64,000 bases of DNA from Acidimicrobiia bacterium. Lineage in GTDB: Bacteria > Actinomycetota > Acidimicrobiia > Acidimicrobiales > Poriferisodalaceae. Made by a program: the position numbers and the translations under genes. A model generated the notes under the pieces. The model did no database searches, was not told the origin of the DNA, and saw nothing but the letters and a program-made list of their open reading frames with translations. Positions 1 through 9,900 of the stretch are shown in pieces (position 1 is the first letter of the stretch; each line of letters begins with the position of its first letter). Where the stretch lies: positions 124,001 to 188,000 of the forward strand of contig JAJEEO010000011.1 in NCBI GenBank assembly GCA_022820925.1, written 5' to 3'.

Positions 1-1145
1 ACCTCGCGGGTATCGGCGCCCAGCTTGGGCGAGGGGCCGCGCGGGCCGACATCGGCGTCGGCGAATCGCATCGGGATGCCGACGCTTCGGTAGGGGCCGA
101 TGTCGGGGCTGTCGAGCGTGGGGAACATGCCGAGAGCCTCGGCCTGGGGATCTTCGGCGACTTCGTGCAGGCCCAGTACCGGTCCCCAGATGATCCCCTC
201 GGCATCGAAGATCTCGCCCCACTCGTCGCGGGTGCGGTGTGCCAGCGCCTCGTCGATGCCGGCCACGATCTCGGGCATGTGGGCGAACCGGCCGCGGATG
301 TCGGCAAAGCGCTCGTCCTCGAGCCAGTCGAGCCGCTCGATGACCCGGCACAGCAACGGCCAGGCGCTCTCGGCGGGCATGTTGAGCACCACCCACTTGC
401 CGTCGCCGCAGGGGTACCGATTGGCGGTAGGGACGATCATGTTCTGGCGGGCACGCTGGCGCAGCGGCGCCTTGTCCACGGCGGTGATGGCGTAGTCGGA
501 CGCCTGGGTCCAGACCGCTGTCTCGTAGAGCGATGTCTCGACGACCTGCGCCTCGCCGGTGCGTTCGGCCAGCCGCAGGGCCGCCAGCACAGCACCCACC
601 AGTGCCAGGCCTGTGGTGTGGTCGCCTTGGGCGGGGCGCGCCATCGGCACTGCGCCGTCGGGTCCTTCCCGCATAGCGTCGTAGATGCCCGATCGCCCGA
701 AGAACGCCGTCACGTCGTAGCCGGGACGCCATGCCTCGGGACCGGAGGTGCCGTAGCCGGTCAGCGTGGCGTGCACGATGCGCGGGTTCACTGCGGTGAC
801 CGTGGCCTGGTCGAGTCCGAATCGCTCTTGGCGGTGGACGAGCAGGTTGCACATGAACACGTCTGCCGTGGCGATGAGCCGGTGGACCACCTGCTGGCCC
901 TGCGGCGAGCCCAGGTCCACCGCGATCGAGCGCTTGCCGCGGTTGTCGACGTCGAACTGGAAGTCGTAGTCCTTGATCTCCGGGGGCAGCTTCGCCGGGC
1001 GGCTGTAGCCCCGCATCGGGTCGCCCTCGAGCGGCTCCACCTTGATGACATCGGCGCCGAGGTCGGCCAGGATCGCGCCCGCCGACGGGGTGGCCATCCA
1101 GCTGTCCACCTCGATCACCTTCACATCGTCCAACGGTGCCGCCAT
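1..1145 (-). CDS. CoA-transferase family III (CaiB/BaiF), 3' end cut off by window
   Basis: Moves coenzyme A between a CoA thioester and a free carboxylic acid in the cytoplasm. Read on the minus strand from an ATG at 1145, with GGAGG at 1150-1154 just upstream. The open frame runs at least 381 codons to the left edge. Family members are about 400 residues, so only the last few residues should be missing. The N-terminal Rossmann-like part carries LADLGADVIKVEP (about residues 27-39). The catalytic aspartate is probably D144 in RPGYDVTAFFG, which matches the usual family position. It lies divergent from the SDR gene with about 50 bases between them. The acyl substrate cannot be told from sequence. 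Family call is firm, specificity unknown. Confidence 0.88.
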   Translation of the reverse strand, partial: MAAPLDDVKVIEVDSWMATPSAGAILADLGADVIKVEPLEGDPMRGYSRPAKLPPEIKDYDFQFDVDNRGKRSIAVDLGSPQGQQVVHRLIATADVFMCNLLVHRQERFGLDQATVTAVNPRIVHATLTGYGTSGPEAWRPGYDVTAFFGRSGIYDAMREGPDGAVPMARPAQGDHTTGLALVGAVLAALRLAERTGEAQVVETSLYETAVWTQASDYAITAVDKAPLRQRARQNMIVPTANRYPCGDGKWVVLNMPAESAWPLLCRVIERLDWLEDERFADIRGRFAHMPEIVAGIDEALAHRTRDEWGEIFDAEGIIWGPVLGLHEVAEDPQAEALGMFPTLDSPDIGPYRSVGIPMRFADADVGPRGPSPKLGADTRE

Positions 1146-1197
1146 CGGACCTCCAAGCCAGCGTCGAGTCCGGGCCGCGAGATTACGCTGCCGGGCC

Positions 1198-2034
1198 ATG
1201 GAACTTGCTGGAAGGGTCGCTGTCGTCACGGGCGGAGCGAGCGGAATCGGGGAGGCGCTCATCGAGCGCTTCCATGCTGAAGGGGCGCGGGCGCTGGTGG
1301 TCGTCGACCGCGACGAGGCGGGCGCTCAGGCGGTGGCTGACCGGGTCGGCGGCACCGCCGTCGGGCTGGACGTCACCGACGAGGAGGCCATCAAGACGGT
1401 GGTTGCCGACACGGTCGCGGCGCACGGCGCACTCGACGTGTTCGTCTCCAACGCCGGCTACGTGACCCAGGGCGGGCTGGAAGTCTCGAACGACGAGATC
1501 CAGCGCATGTGGGAAGTGCACGTGATGTCCCACGTGTATGCGGCGCGCGCGGCGGTTCCCGTCATGGTCGAACGCGGCGGCGGCTACCTGCTGAACACGG
1601 CCTCGGCGGCAGGCCTGCTGACCCAGCTCGGCTCGCTGCAGTACGCGGTGACCAAGGCCGCAGCGGTGTCGCTGGGCGAGTTCCTGGCGATCACCTACGG
1701 CGACAAGGGGATCGTGGTGTCGATGCTGTGCCCCCAAGCGGTCGAGACGAACATCCTGGCCAACAGCCCCGACCGCACCGGCAACGGCGACCAGGAGCGC
1801 GGCACGCCGGGTGCGGCCGCGGGCGACGGAGTCTTGCAGCCATCGCAGCTGGCCGACACGGTCATCGAGGCGATGGCAGAGGAGCGCTTCTTGGTGCTGC
1901 CCCACCCGGAGGTGCAGACCTACCGCGAGCGCAAGGCATCCGATGTCGATCGCTGGCTGTCGGGCATGCGCCGCTTCCAGTCGCGGCTGTTCGCCGACTC
2001 GGACATCACACCGGCGGACTGGTTGCTCAGCTAG
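1198..2034 (+). CDS. Short-chain dehydrogenase/reductase (SDR)
   Basis: A 278-residue NAD(P)-dependent oxidoreductase of the classical SDR family. The nucleotide-binding glycine motif TGGASGIG is at residues 11-18. The adenine-binding D37 follows the second strand, which favours NAD(H). The NAG motif is at 85-87, the catalytic serine near S136, and Y149-x3-K153 forms the active site. I chose the ATG at 1198 because it starts at the canonical beta-strand (MELAGRVAVVTGG). Upstream codons in the same frame lie antisense to the CoA-transferase start and have no SDR character. Substrate unknown; its place beside a CoA transferase suggests hydroxyacyl or alcohol metabolism, but that is inference. 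Confidence 0.88.
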   Translation: MELAGRVAVVTGGASGIGEALIERFHAEGARALVVVDRDEAGAQAVADRVGGTAVGLDVTDEEAIKTVVADTVAAHGALDVFVSNAGYVTQGGLEVSNDEIQRMWEVHVMSHVYAARAAVPVMVERGGGYLLNTASAAGLLTQLGSLQYAVTKAAAVSLGEFLAITYGDKGIVVSMLCPQAVETNILANSPDRTGNGDQERGTPGAAAGDGVLQPSQLADTVIEAMAEERFLVLPHPEVQTYRERKASDVDRWLSGMRRFQSRLFADSDITPADWLLS

Positions 2035-2082
2035 GGCCGCCTGGCCAGACCTCCGTCGGCCCGGCCCGCACACGGTCGCGCA

Positions 2083-2658
2083 TCAGCTCGGGCAACGAGC
2101 TACGAGGCGCGCCTCGTGACGCCGGCCGAACCACCCCTCTTCGAAGCTGACCGGCTCGAGCCCGCCGCACAGCTCGGGCAGTTCGCCACGCTTGACTAGG
2201 AACGGACGGCCGGGACGTGGGTTGTGCAGCAGGTTGTCGACCGTGGCGATCAGCACAAGTGCGATGCCGCCCGGCGCGAGCAATGCGTCCAGAGCGCCGA
2301 GCAGCGGCCGGTGCAGGAAGTTGGTGCACACTGCCGCATGCCATCCGCCCTCGCCGCCGAGTTCGTCGACGGTCGGCAACGGATCGGATTCCAGATCGGC
2401 TTGCACCGTGCGCAGTCGCAGGCCACGTTCGTCCGCTGCGACGCGTGCGATCTCCAGCGCCCTACCCGAGACGTCCACGAGCGTCGTGTCGATGCCCTGG
2501 GAGGCAAGCCAGAGCGCTGTGCCGCCTGCGCCGCCTGCGAGTTCCACAGCTGACGGGCAGCCGGCCAGCAATTCGGCGCTGCTCGTCACGAAGTCCGATG
2601 GCGGGCCCGGCTCACGCCAGTCGGTGTATTTCGCGTCCCAACGCTCGCCGGCCGTCAT
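2083..2658 (-). CDS. Class I SAM-dependent methyltransferase
   Basis: A 191-residue soluble protein with the Rossmann methyltransferase fold. Motif I is AVELAGGAGGTALWLA (about residues 37-52), the acidic SAM-ribose residue is D62 in TTLVDVSGRALE, and a VCTNFLHRP segment follows the next strands. It resembles the TehB/methyltransferase-11 group of small detoxifying or small-molecule methylases. It is the last gene of a minus-strand operon: its ATG overlaps the stop of the LivM-like permease (ATGA at 2655-2658), so it is translationally coupled. No substrate can be assigned. Coupling to a permease pair is odd for a tellurite-type enzyme and could point to a modified import substrate (inference). 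Confidence 0.8.
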   Translation of the reverse strand: MTAGERWDAKYTDWREPGPPSDFVTSSAELLAGCPSAVELAGGAGGTALWLASQGIDTTLVDVSGRALEIARVAADERGLRLRTVQADLESDPLPTVDELGGEGGWHAAVCTNFLHRPLLGALDALLAPGGIALVLIATVDNLLHNPRPGRPFLVKRGELPELCGGLEPVSFEEGWFGRRHEARLVARCPS

Positions 2659-3680
2659 GCGTCGTACGAACGGACGGCGCGCGCCCGGCGGCCGCGTGCG
2701 TAGGCGGCGACCAGCAGCAGCACTGCATAGAGAAAGAACTCTGCCTTCAGCAAGCCGATCCAGCCGCCTTGGATCACCCAGCCGGGCCGGTCGACGAGCC
2801 AGACCGGCAGCAGTACCAGCACAGCCGCCGCCGGCACCGTCATGATGAGCCGGCTGCCGCCGATAGCGGTGCTGCCGAAGGCGATCGTCAGCGCGAACAG
2901 CTTGATCGACAGCTCCTCGGGATACAGCGACTGATCGTTGAAGTTGACCGGCACGAGCATCAGGCCGCCCGCCAGTCCTGCGAGACCGCTGCTGAGGCTC
3001 ACCCCGGCTAGCCGCAGCCGGTACACCGACACGCCGAACGTCGATGCCGCGGTGGGCTCGTCCCTGGTGGCGACCAGTGCTCGCCCGATCGGCCCGCTCA
3101 GCAGACCATGCAGCAGCCAGAAGGCGACCGCCACCCAGGCCACCACGATCCAGAACTCCCAGATGTGCTCATCGTTGGGAGCGATGCCCGTCCAGGTCGG
3201 CGCGATGAACTCGCCGTCGAGGGTGACCGGCAGCGGGCCGTCGAGCTGGCGCAGCACGATCGGGAACGCCACTGCCGCCGACAGGGTCAGCAGCGCCAAA
3301 TACGCCTTCGGCAAACGCAGCGCCGGGATGCCCAGCAGCGCCCCGACCGCGCAGCCCGCGGCAAAGCCGGCCAGCGGCATCAGCATCGGCGGGAAGCCGA
3401 AATCGTTCACGGCGTGCAGCGCTGCGTAGGCGCCGACGCCGGTCAGAGCTCCATGGCCGACCGACAGCAGCCCCATCCGGTGCGTCAGCAGCCAGAGCCC
3501 AGCGAATACGAGACAGAACGCTGCGAGCTGGGTGACATCGGTGAGGAAAGTGGACGATGCCCGCAGCGGCACGACCACCACCAGCGCCGCGATCACAGCC
3601 AGCGCAGCGGCCGTGAACCGCGAGGGCCACCTCGCGGTGTCGGCAGTCGCCGGGTCGGTCGCGGCGCCGGGATCGATCAC
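2655..3680 (-). CDS. livM: Branched-chain amino acid-type ABC permease, LivM family
   Basis: A 341-residue inner-membrane permease with about eight to nine hydrophobic segments. It contains the LivM-type region GLLSVGHGALTGVGAYAAL and the C-terminal GLAGGLMLVP / AIGGSRL segments. The start is a GTG at 3680 overlapping the livH stop (GTGA at 3677-3680). The frame stays open far upstream antisense to livH, but that extension is arginine-rich and not membrane-like, so I excluded it. The partner ATPases and binding protein are not in this operon. They must be encoded elsewhere, or the permeases share those of another system. Substrate not inferable. Confidence 0.85.
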   Translation of the reverse strand: MIDPGAATDPATADTARWPSRFTAAALAVIAALVVVVPLRASSTFLTDVTQLAAFCLVFAGLWLLTHRMGLLSVGHGALTGVGAYAALHAVNDFGFPPMLMPLAGFAAGCAVGALLGIPALRLPKAYLALLTLSAAVAFPIVLRQLDGPLPVTLDGEFIAPTWTGIAPNDEHIWEFWIVVAWVAVAFWLLHGLLSGPIGRALVATRDEPTAASTFGVSVYRLRLAGVSLSSGLAGLAGGLMLVPVNFNDQSLYPEELSIKLFALTIAFGSTAIGGSRLIMTVPAAAVLVLLPVWLVDRPGWVIQGGWIGLLKAEFFLYAVLLLVAAYARGRRARAVRSYDA

Positions 3681-4639
3681 GTGCCCAACCCCTGGCGCGC
3701 GGCCTTGCGCGACAGCAGTCCGGACGGGCGCACCGACAGCACCACGATGAGCATGCCGAGCGCCCACACCAGCGTGACCTGGCTGTCGATGAAGCCGACG
3801 TACCCGGCCATGATCGTCTCGGCGAAGGCGAACAGGTAGCCGCCGGCAAGTGCCAGCGCCGGGCTGCGCAGACCGCCGAGCGTGGCCGCCGCGAGACCGA
3901 AGATCAGCAGCCGTTCCATCATGCTGGGCCGCACGTTGAGCTCCCCGGCGATGAGCCCGCCCGCCAGGCCTCCCAGCCCCGCGGCCACTGCCCATCCGGC
4001 CATCACGACCTGCTCGACCCTGATGCCCAGCAGCGCCGCGCTGTCGCGATTGGAGGTGATGGCGCGAAAGGCGAGCCCGATCTTGGTCGTCCGCTGGATC
4101 AGCGCGAGCACGCCGATGGCGGCCAGCATCGTGAGCGTCAGGCCGATGGTGTCGAACCACAGGCGTGCTCCCCCGATGACGAACCGGTCGGTGTGCTCCT
4201 GCGGGAAGGGCGAGTCGAAGAACCTCTGACGCCCGCCGAAGTGCTTGACCACGAAGACGCCGATGAGCAGGTAGAGCCCGAGCGTCGCACCGATCGTCGG
4301 CACGGGATCGCCGTGCATCGGCCGGATCACCGTGTACTCGAGCAGCGCGCCCAGCACGGCCGAGATCACGACGGCCCCGACGATGGAGGCCCAGATCGGC
4401 CACGGCGTCGCGAACGGGGTCAGCCAGCCCGAGAACGCAACGCCGGGGTCTGCGCCGGACGCGAAGATCACGGCGATGTACGCGGACAGCATGGCCATCT
4501 GCCCCTGCGCCAGGTTCAGCACGCCGGTCGAGCGAAACACCATCGAGATCGCGACGGCCAGCGCCGCGTAGGCGGAGCCGTTGGACATCGCGTCAAAGAC
4601 CCGCTGCAGGAACAACGTCACGGCCGCAGATTGTGGCAT
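3677..4639 (-). CDS. livH: Branched-chain amino acid-type ABC permease, LivH family
   Basis: A 320-residue membrane permease, first gene of the livH-livM-methyltransferase operon. The N-terminus has the family segment YAALAVAISMVFRSTGVLNLAQGQMAML-like around residues 24-50, followed by multiple membrane spans. The later segment carries LGGLAGGLIAGE and AATLGGLRSPALALAGG, matching the LivH C-terminal half. The ATG at 4639 is 48 bases from the divergent GTG of the deaminase gene, so both probably share a compact promoter region. Family members pair with LivM to make the transmembrane channel of HAAT-type importers. Confidence 0.86.
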   Translation of the reverse strand: MPQSAAVTLFLQRVFDAMSNGSAYAALAVAISMVFRSTGVLNLAQGQMAMLSAYIAVIFASGADPGVAFSGWLTPFATPWPIWASIVGAVVISAVLGALLEYTVIRPMHGDPVPTIGATLGLYLLIGVFVVKHFGGRQRFFDSPFPQEHTDRFVIGGARLWFDTIGLTLTMLAAIGVLALIQRTTKIGLAFRAITSNRDSAALLGIRVEQVVMAGWAVAAGLGGLAGGLIAGELNVRPSMMERLLIFGLAAATLGGLRSPALALAGGYLFAFAETIMAGYVGFIDSQVTLVWALGMLIVVLSVRPSGLLSRKAARQGLGT

Positions 4640-4687
4640 GGGCTTACGCGTTGACCACTGGCGGCTGACCGGTGCGAAGATGAGGCC

Positions 4688-6031
4688 GTGGCGAACTCTT
4701 CACCTGGCGCGGACGGCGCCCGATTCTTGGCCGATGTGGTGTTGACCTGCGATGAGGCCTTCGCCGTGTTCGAACGGGGCGCTGTCGATGTGGCGGCCGA
4801 CGGTCGCATTGCGTGGGCAGGTGCCGCGGCGGATGCGCCTGCGACCGATGCCCCGGTGATCGAGCTGGGCGGGCTGCTGATGCCAGGGCTCGTGAATGCT
4901 CACGCGCACACGCCGATGACGTTGGTGCGGGGCGCAGGCGACGGCCTGCCGCTGATGGCATGGCTCACCGAGGTGATGTGGCCGCGTGAGGGTCGCCTGA
5001 GCCCCTCCGACGTGTGGTGGGGAATGACGCTCGGCTCGGTCGAGATGCTGCGCTCGGGCGTGACGACCACGTGCGAGATGTACGCATTCGAGCACGAGGT
5101 GATCGATGCGGGCCGTCAGGCCGGCATCCGGCAGGTCATGTGCCCCGGCGTGCTGTCGGTGGCGCACCTCGACGAGGGCGGCGGCGTCGCGGAGCGCATT
5201 GCCGAGATCGCCGGGGTGCACGATGCCGAGAACGACCCGTCGGGCCGCGTCACCATCGGGTTTGCACCGCACTCGGCGTACGACCTTGGCATTGGCCCGT
5301 GCGCGGAGATCGCGGCTGCCGCCCGTGAGCGCGACGCCCTGCTGCACATTCACATCGCCGAGACCGCCGACGAGGGTGATGCGCTGGCCGACAGGCACGG
5401 CGGCGCCAGCGTGCCGAGGCTGCTGGCCGACGCCGGGGCGCTGGAGGGCAGGGTGCTGGCCGCGCACAGCGTCTGGCTCGACGATGCCGACCTCGACATC
5501 TACGCGTCGACAGGTGTGGCAGTGGCGCACTGCCCGGTCAGCAACATGAAGCTGGGTTCGGGCGTGGCGCGGGTGCCCGAGATGATCGAGCGTGACATCA
5601 CGGTCGCATTGGCCACCGACGGTCCCGCATCGAATGATGACCTCGACTTGTGGGAGGAGATCAAGATCGCCTCGCTGCTGGCCCGGGTGAGCGCGCTCGA
5701 TCCCACCGTGATGAGCGCGCAGCAGGTGATCTCGATGGCCACTCGCAGCGGCGGCGAGGCGCTCGGCCTGGATGTCGGCGTGCTGGAACCGGGCCGCTGG
5801 GCCGACATGATCCGGCTCGACATCGACGATGTTGCGTTCGTCCCGGTCACCTCCCCGCAGGAGCTGATCGCCCATGTGGCGTGGTCCGGCGGCAGCCGTC
5901 ACGTCACCGATGTGTGGGTCGGCGGCGAGCGGGTCGTCGCGGGCGGTGTCTGCCTCACTGTGGACGAGGCACGCGCCCGCTATGAGGTGCAGCATCGAGC
6001 GCAACGGCTGGCGCAGGAGTCTGGGACGTGA
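4688..6031 (+). CDS. Amidohydrolase of the MTA/SAH (5'-methylthioadenosine) deaminase type
   Basis: A 447-residue TIM-barrel metallo-hydrolase. Metal ligands are visible: H72 and H74 in NAHAHTP, H222 in HIHIAE, and D311 in ATDGPASND. The catalytic E225 and the H260 of AAHSVW complete the deaminase site. The stretch HTPMTLVRGAGDGLPLMAWL is characteristic of the MTA/S-adenosylhomocysteine deaminase branch rather than chlorohydrolases. The GTG start at 4688 gives the normal family length. Its stop overlaps the start of a phosphorylase of the MTAP family (GTGA at 6028-6031). Together they suggest deamination of methylthioadenosine to methylthioinosine followed by phosphorolysis. 8-Oxoguanine or guanine deaminase are alternatives within the superfamily. 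Confidence 0.82.
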   Translation: MANSSPGADGARFLADVVLTCDEAFAVFERGAVDVAADGRIAWAGAAADAPATDAPVIELGGLLMPGLVNAHAHTPMTLVRGAGDGLPLMAWLTEVMWPREGRLSPSDVWWGMTLGSVEMLRSGVTTTCEMYAFEHEVIDAGRQAGIRQVMCPGVLSVAHLDEGGGVAERIAEIAGVHDAENDPSGRVTIGFAPHSAYDLGIGPCAEIAAAARERDALLHIHIAETADEGDALADRHGGASVPRLLADAGALEGRVLAAHSVWLDDADLDIYASTGVAVAHCPVSNMKLGSGVARVPEMIERDITVALATDGPASNDDLDLWEEIKIASLLARVSALDPTVMSAQQVISMATRSGGEALGLDVGVLEPGRWADMIRLDIDDVAFVPVTSPQELIAHVAWSGGSRHVTDVWVGGERVVAGGVCLTVDEARARYEVQHRAQRLAQESGT

Positions 6032-6825
6032 GCGGCATGAGCGAGGCGAGCGAGATCGACAGGACCGGCGAAGCCGGCGGCGCAGAGTCCGGGCGTCCCC
6101 CGGTGGGGATCATCGCGGGGACGGGCTTCTACGAGCTGCCGGGACTGACCGAAGCCCAGCACCATGAGGTGCAGACCGACTGGGGCAAGGCTCACGCCAT
6201 GACCGGGCGCTGGCATGGCCGCCGCATCGTGTTCGTGCCGCGCCATGGCGGCGACCACTCGATCCCGCCTTCGGCGATCAACTACCGGGCCAACATCGCC
6301 GCCATGAGGGACCTGGGTGCCACGGCCATCCTGGCGGTGAGCGTCGTCGGCTCGATGGTGCCCGAGCGCGGCACGGGCTCGTTCCTGCTGCTCGACGACT
6401 ACCTGGAGTTCACAACGGGCCGCGCCGCCACCTTCTTCGACCAGCCAGGTCAGGTCGTCCACACCGACATGACCACTCCCTACGACCCGAAGCTGCGCGC
6501 CGTGCTGGCGGTGGCCTCCGATGCCGAGCACATCGACATTGCGCAGCGGGCCACCTACGTATGCACCAACGGCCCCCGCTTCGAGACGCCGGCGGAGATC
6601 CGCATGTACGCACAGATGGGCGGCAGCGTCGTCGGCATGACCGGCTACCCCGAGGTGGCATTGGCCCGTGAGGCCGGCATCCCCTACGCAGGAATCGCTG
6701 TCGTGGCGAATATGGCAGCAGGAATGTTCGACGGCGAGATCTCCCACGAAGAGGTGTCCGCGGCGCTCGAAGCCACCAAAGCGCCGCTCTTCGCCCTGCT
6801 CGGCCGCGCCGTGCAGATGATCTGA
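6028..6825 (+). CDS. MTAP/PNP-family nucleoside phosphorylase, probably S-methyl-5'-thioinosine phosphorylase
   Basis: A 265-residue purine nucleoside phosphorylase of the MTAP family. Phosphate contacts are seen in GTGF (31-34) and PRHGGDH (71-77). The base/ribose region is TNGPRFETPAEI (180-191), and M204-T205 lies in VVGMTGYPE. In true MTA phosphorylases an Asp in an ATDYD-like motif binds the 6-amino group. Here the equivalent stretch is VVANMAAG with Asn (N228), as in 6-oxopurine-specific PNPs, so I infer preference for methylthioinosine or another 6-oxopurine nucleoside. The upstream coupled deaminase fits that. The GTG at 6028 overlaps the deaminase stop; an ATG three codons later is an alternative. 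The first ~24 residues look unstructured. Confidence 0.82.
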   Translation: MSGMSEASEIDRTGEAGGAESGRPPVGIIAGTGFYELPGLTEAQHHEVQTDWGKAHAMTGRWHGRRIVFVPRHGGDHSIPPSAINYRANIAAMRDLGATAILAVSVVGSMVPERGTGSFLLLDDYLEFTTGRAATFFDQPGQVVHTDMTTPYDPKLRAVLAVASDAEHIDIAQRATYVCTNGPRFETPAEIRMYAQMGGSVVGMTGYPEVALAREAGIPYAGIAVVANMAAGMFDGEISHEEVSAALEATKAPLFALLGRAVQMI

Positions 6826-6960
6826 GGCTGGCTTCGTTGGCACGAGCGCGGCACCCCGCCGCGCCGGACTGATGCCTCGAAAAAACCATGCGGGCTGGCC
6901 AGCGGCGAGGTGCGATGCTGCCATCCCCTACCCGCAGACTGGCGAGAAATAGAGTCCGGC

Positions 6961-9900
6961 ATGATGCCTGCACTGACGCATTTTGGAACGCTCAGCGGGC
7001 TGCACCGGCGATCTTCGGGCGGCTCTCGCGCACTTCGGGGGCGGCTGGCGCGCACCCGATCCCGAGTGTGCCGGGCGCTTCGTGGCGGAGGGGTGGCGTT
7101 TGCTGTTCTGGCGCTGATCGCGGCCGTGTTGGCACCAGCGGCGTCGGCGCAGACTCGGACCATCGGCACCGTGGTCGTCGCCAACGGCTGGAGCTCAGCC
7201 GACTCGGCCGTCGCGTCGGCGCTGGCCGCCCTCGAGAGCGACAGCAACTCCGATGCGGTGGTGCTGTATGCCACCAGGAGAGAGCTGTCCTCGCGCGCTG
7301 CCAACTTCATCGAGGACCACGATCCGTCGGAGGTGATCCTGATCGGCGGCACTGCTGCGCTGTCAGCCGGGGTCGAAGCCGAAGCAGTCGAATTGGTCGG
7401 CCGCAGCTCGGTCCGGCGCATCGAGGGCCGAGACCGTTTCGACACGGCCGCGAAGGCGGTTCCCTCCACCGCGACCACGTACATCATTGCGAACGGCTTC
7501 AGCGCCGCCGACACGGGCGTGGCGGCTGCATTGGCGGCAACGAGGGATAACGCCGCTGTGCTGCTGGCGACTGCTGACGGCCTGACCGAGCACACCGAGC
7601 GCATCATCCGCGACCAGCAGCCCCTGGCGGTCGAATTCGTCGGCGGCACAGCGGTGCTCAGCGCAGCGCTCGTGGAGCGCGTCGGCGAGTTGGCGCCGGC
7701 GATTCCTCGCATCCCGCGTCACAGCGGCGCGTCGAGCACGGCGACCGCAGCAGCGGCAGCGCCGAACAGGTCCACCACGCTGGTGATCGCGAACGGGTGG
7801 AGTCCAGCCGACATGGGTGTGGCCGCTGCCTACGCGGCCATCACCCCCGGCGCCGCAGTGCTGTACTCGCAGTCGACCTCGTTGACCACGCCCACCGAGG
7901 ACCGCATCCAGGCGCTGCAGCCGCGCGCCATCGTGCTGGTCGGCGGGAGTGCAGCTCTCGACACCAGCCTGCACGCCCGGCTGCGCACCCTCGCCCCGTC
8001 AGCGACGCTGCAGCGCATCAGCGGGTCCGACCGCATCGACACCGCCGTGCGCGCTGCCGACGGCACGCTCACCGACATCGCAACCGATCCGCCCGCTGCG
8101 CCCACGTCGGTCACGGTGACTGCCAGGAATGCGGGTTTGGCAGTTTCGTGGGTTGCTCCCACGAGGACTGCAGACGCCACGAGCAACGACGATCCCGAAG
8201 TCAGCGGCTACGCAGTCCAGTACCGGGCCTGCACGGCCGCCGACAAGACCTGCAGGTCGAGCCCGACGTGGAGCACCTGGATATCGCACAGCCATTCAGG
8301 CACGCGCACCAGCACGATCATCTCTGGGCTGACCAACAGCACGACGTATCAAGTGCAGGTCAGGGCCCGCAACAGCGCCGGGCTCGGCGCGTGGTCGCAG
8401 ACTGCGTCCGGAACGCCGCTGGCGCAGACAGCCAAGCCCTCGGTGCCGGCTGGCCTGACGGTGGAGGCGGCGAACCGGCTGCTGAAGGTGTCATGGTCGC
8501 CGTCGATTCCCCCGAAGGACGGCACAGTCAACGGCTACGAGGTGCAATACCGGCGCTGCCCCTCGGGTTCCTCGTGCGGCGGTTGGGAGGCGCACGACCA
8601 TTCGGGCACTGGCACCACCACCACGATCACCGGGCTCGACAATGGCACCGCGTACGAGGTGCAAGTGCAGGCCATGAGCACCAGGGGCGACAGCGGCTGG
8701 TCGCCAGCCAAGTCTGCGACTCCGGCGCAACTGCCAGGCTTTGAGCGCGTCCCAGACTTGACGCCGGGTGACCGGCAGATCGTCGTACAATGGAACGAGC
8801 CCGCCGACTCCGGGTCGCCCATCCGCGACTACGACGTGCAATACCGGGCCTGCACCGCAACCGACTCCGACACATCGGATCTGACCTGCACGCCTGACGA
8901 CAAGGCGACGTGGGGCAGCTGGCGATCGCGCAGTCATTCGGGCACCGCCCAGCTCGCCACGATCACCGGTCTGACCAACGGCACCGCGTACCAGGTGCAA
9001 GTGCGAGCCAGCAACTCCAACGGTGCGGGGCCGTGGTCGGAAGCCGCCATGGCCACGCCGGTCTCAGTGCCGGCGAAGGTGAGCACCCCGATCGTGGAGC
9101 CGGGCCACACCGAACTGGTGGTGACCTGGACGGCGCCGTCGGACAACGGACGAGCCATTACCAGCTATGACGTCGAGTACTGCACGGGAACGTGCGCGAG
9201 CGACTCTTCGGACTGGACTGACGCCAGTGACATAGGCACCGACACCAGGCACGAGATCAGGTCATTGACCAATGGCACGGCCTACAAGGTGCGAGTCCGA
9301 GCGGTCAACAACCTCGGCGACGGTCCGTGGTCTTCCATCAGGTCGGCCACACCCAAGGCATTGCCCGCCGCCCCCGGCACGCCGGGGTTGACACCCGGCG
9401 ATCGCCAGATCGCTGTTTCGTGGAGTGCGCCCGCCGACAACGGTGCTGCCATCACCGGCTACGGCGTGCAGTTCCGGGCGTGCACGGCAACATCGGATGA
9501 CGATCCCCCCGAGTGCGAACGGTGGGCTGGCTGGAGGACTCGCAGCCATTCGGGCACCGGTAGGACGTCGGAGATCACCAGCTTGTCCAACGGCACTGAA
9601 TACGAGGTACGGGTGCGGGCCCGCAACGCCAACGGCTTTGGGCCGTGGTCTATAGCCGGCAGCACAACGCCGCTCGGCAAGCCGGCGAAGCCTGCGACGC
9701 CGAAGCTGACTGCCGGCGACGGGACGCTGATGATGAGGTGGACCCCGCCGGCAGCCAATGGGTCTGCCATCACCGGCTACAAGGTTCATCGCTGCGAGAG
9801 CACGGCCGATTGCACGGTCGACGGCAACGGCTGGGTTCCCGACAACCCGTCTGGGCTTCTGGAGCCGGATGAGGACACCGGCATGGTCACGTACACGCTG

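Noticed and set aside
165..1280. Long plus-strand frame of 371 codons
   Set aside because: Antisense to the CoA-transferase gene, His/Arg/Gln-rich with no family motif; a product of GC-rich third positions.
2655..4403. Full 582-codon reading of the LivM frame
   Set aside because: The first 241 codons are antisense-like Arg/His-rich sequence over livH; only the part from the GTG at 3680 has permease features.
4700..6004. 434-codon minus-strand frame opposite the deaminase
   Set aside because: No motifs and His/Arg-rich; a mirror of the real plus-strand gene.
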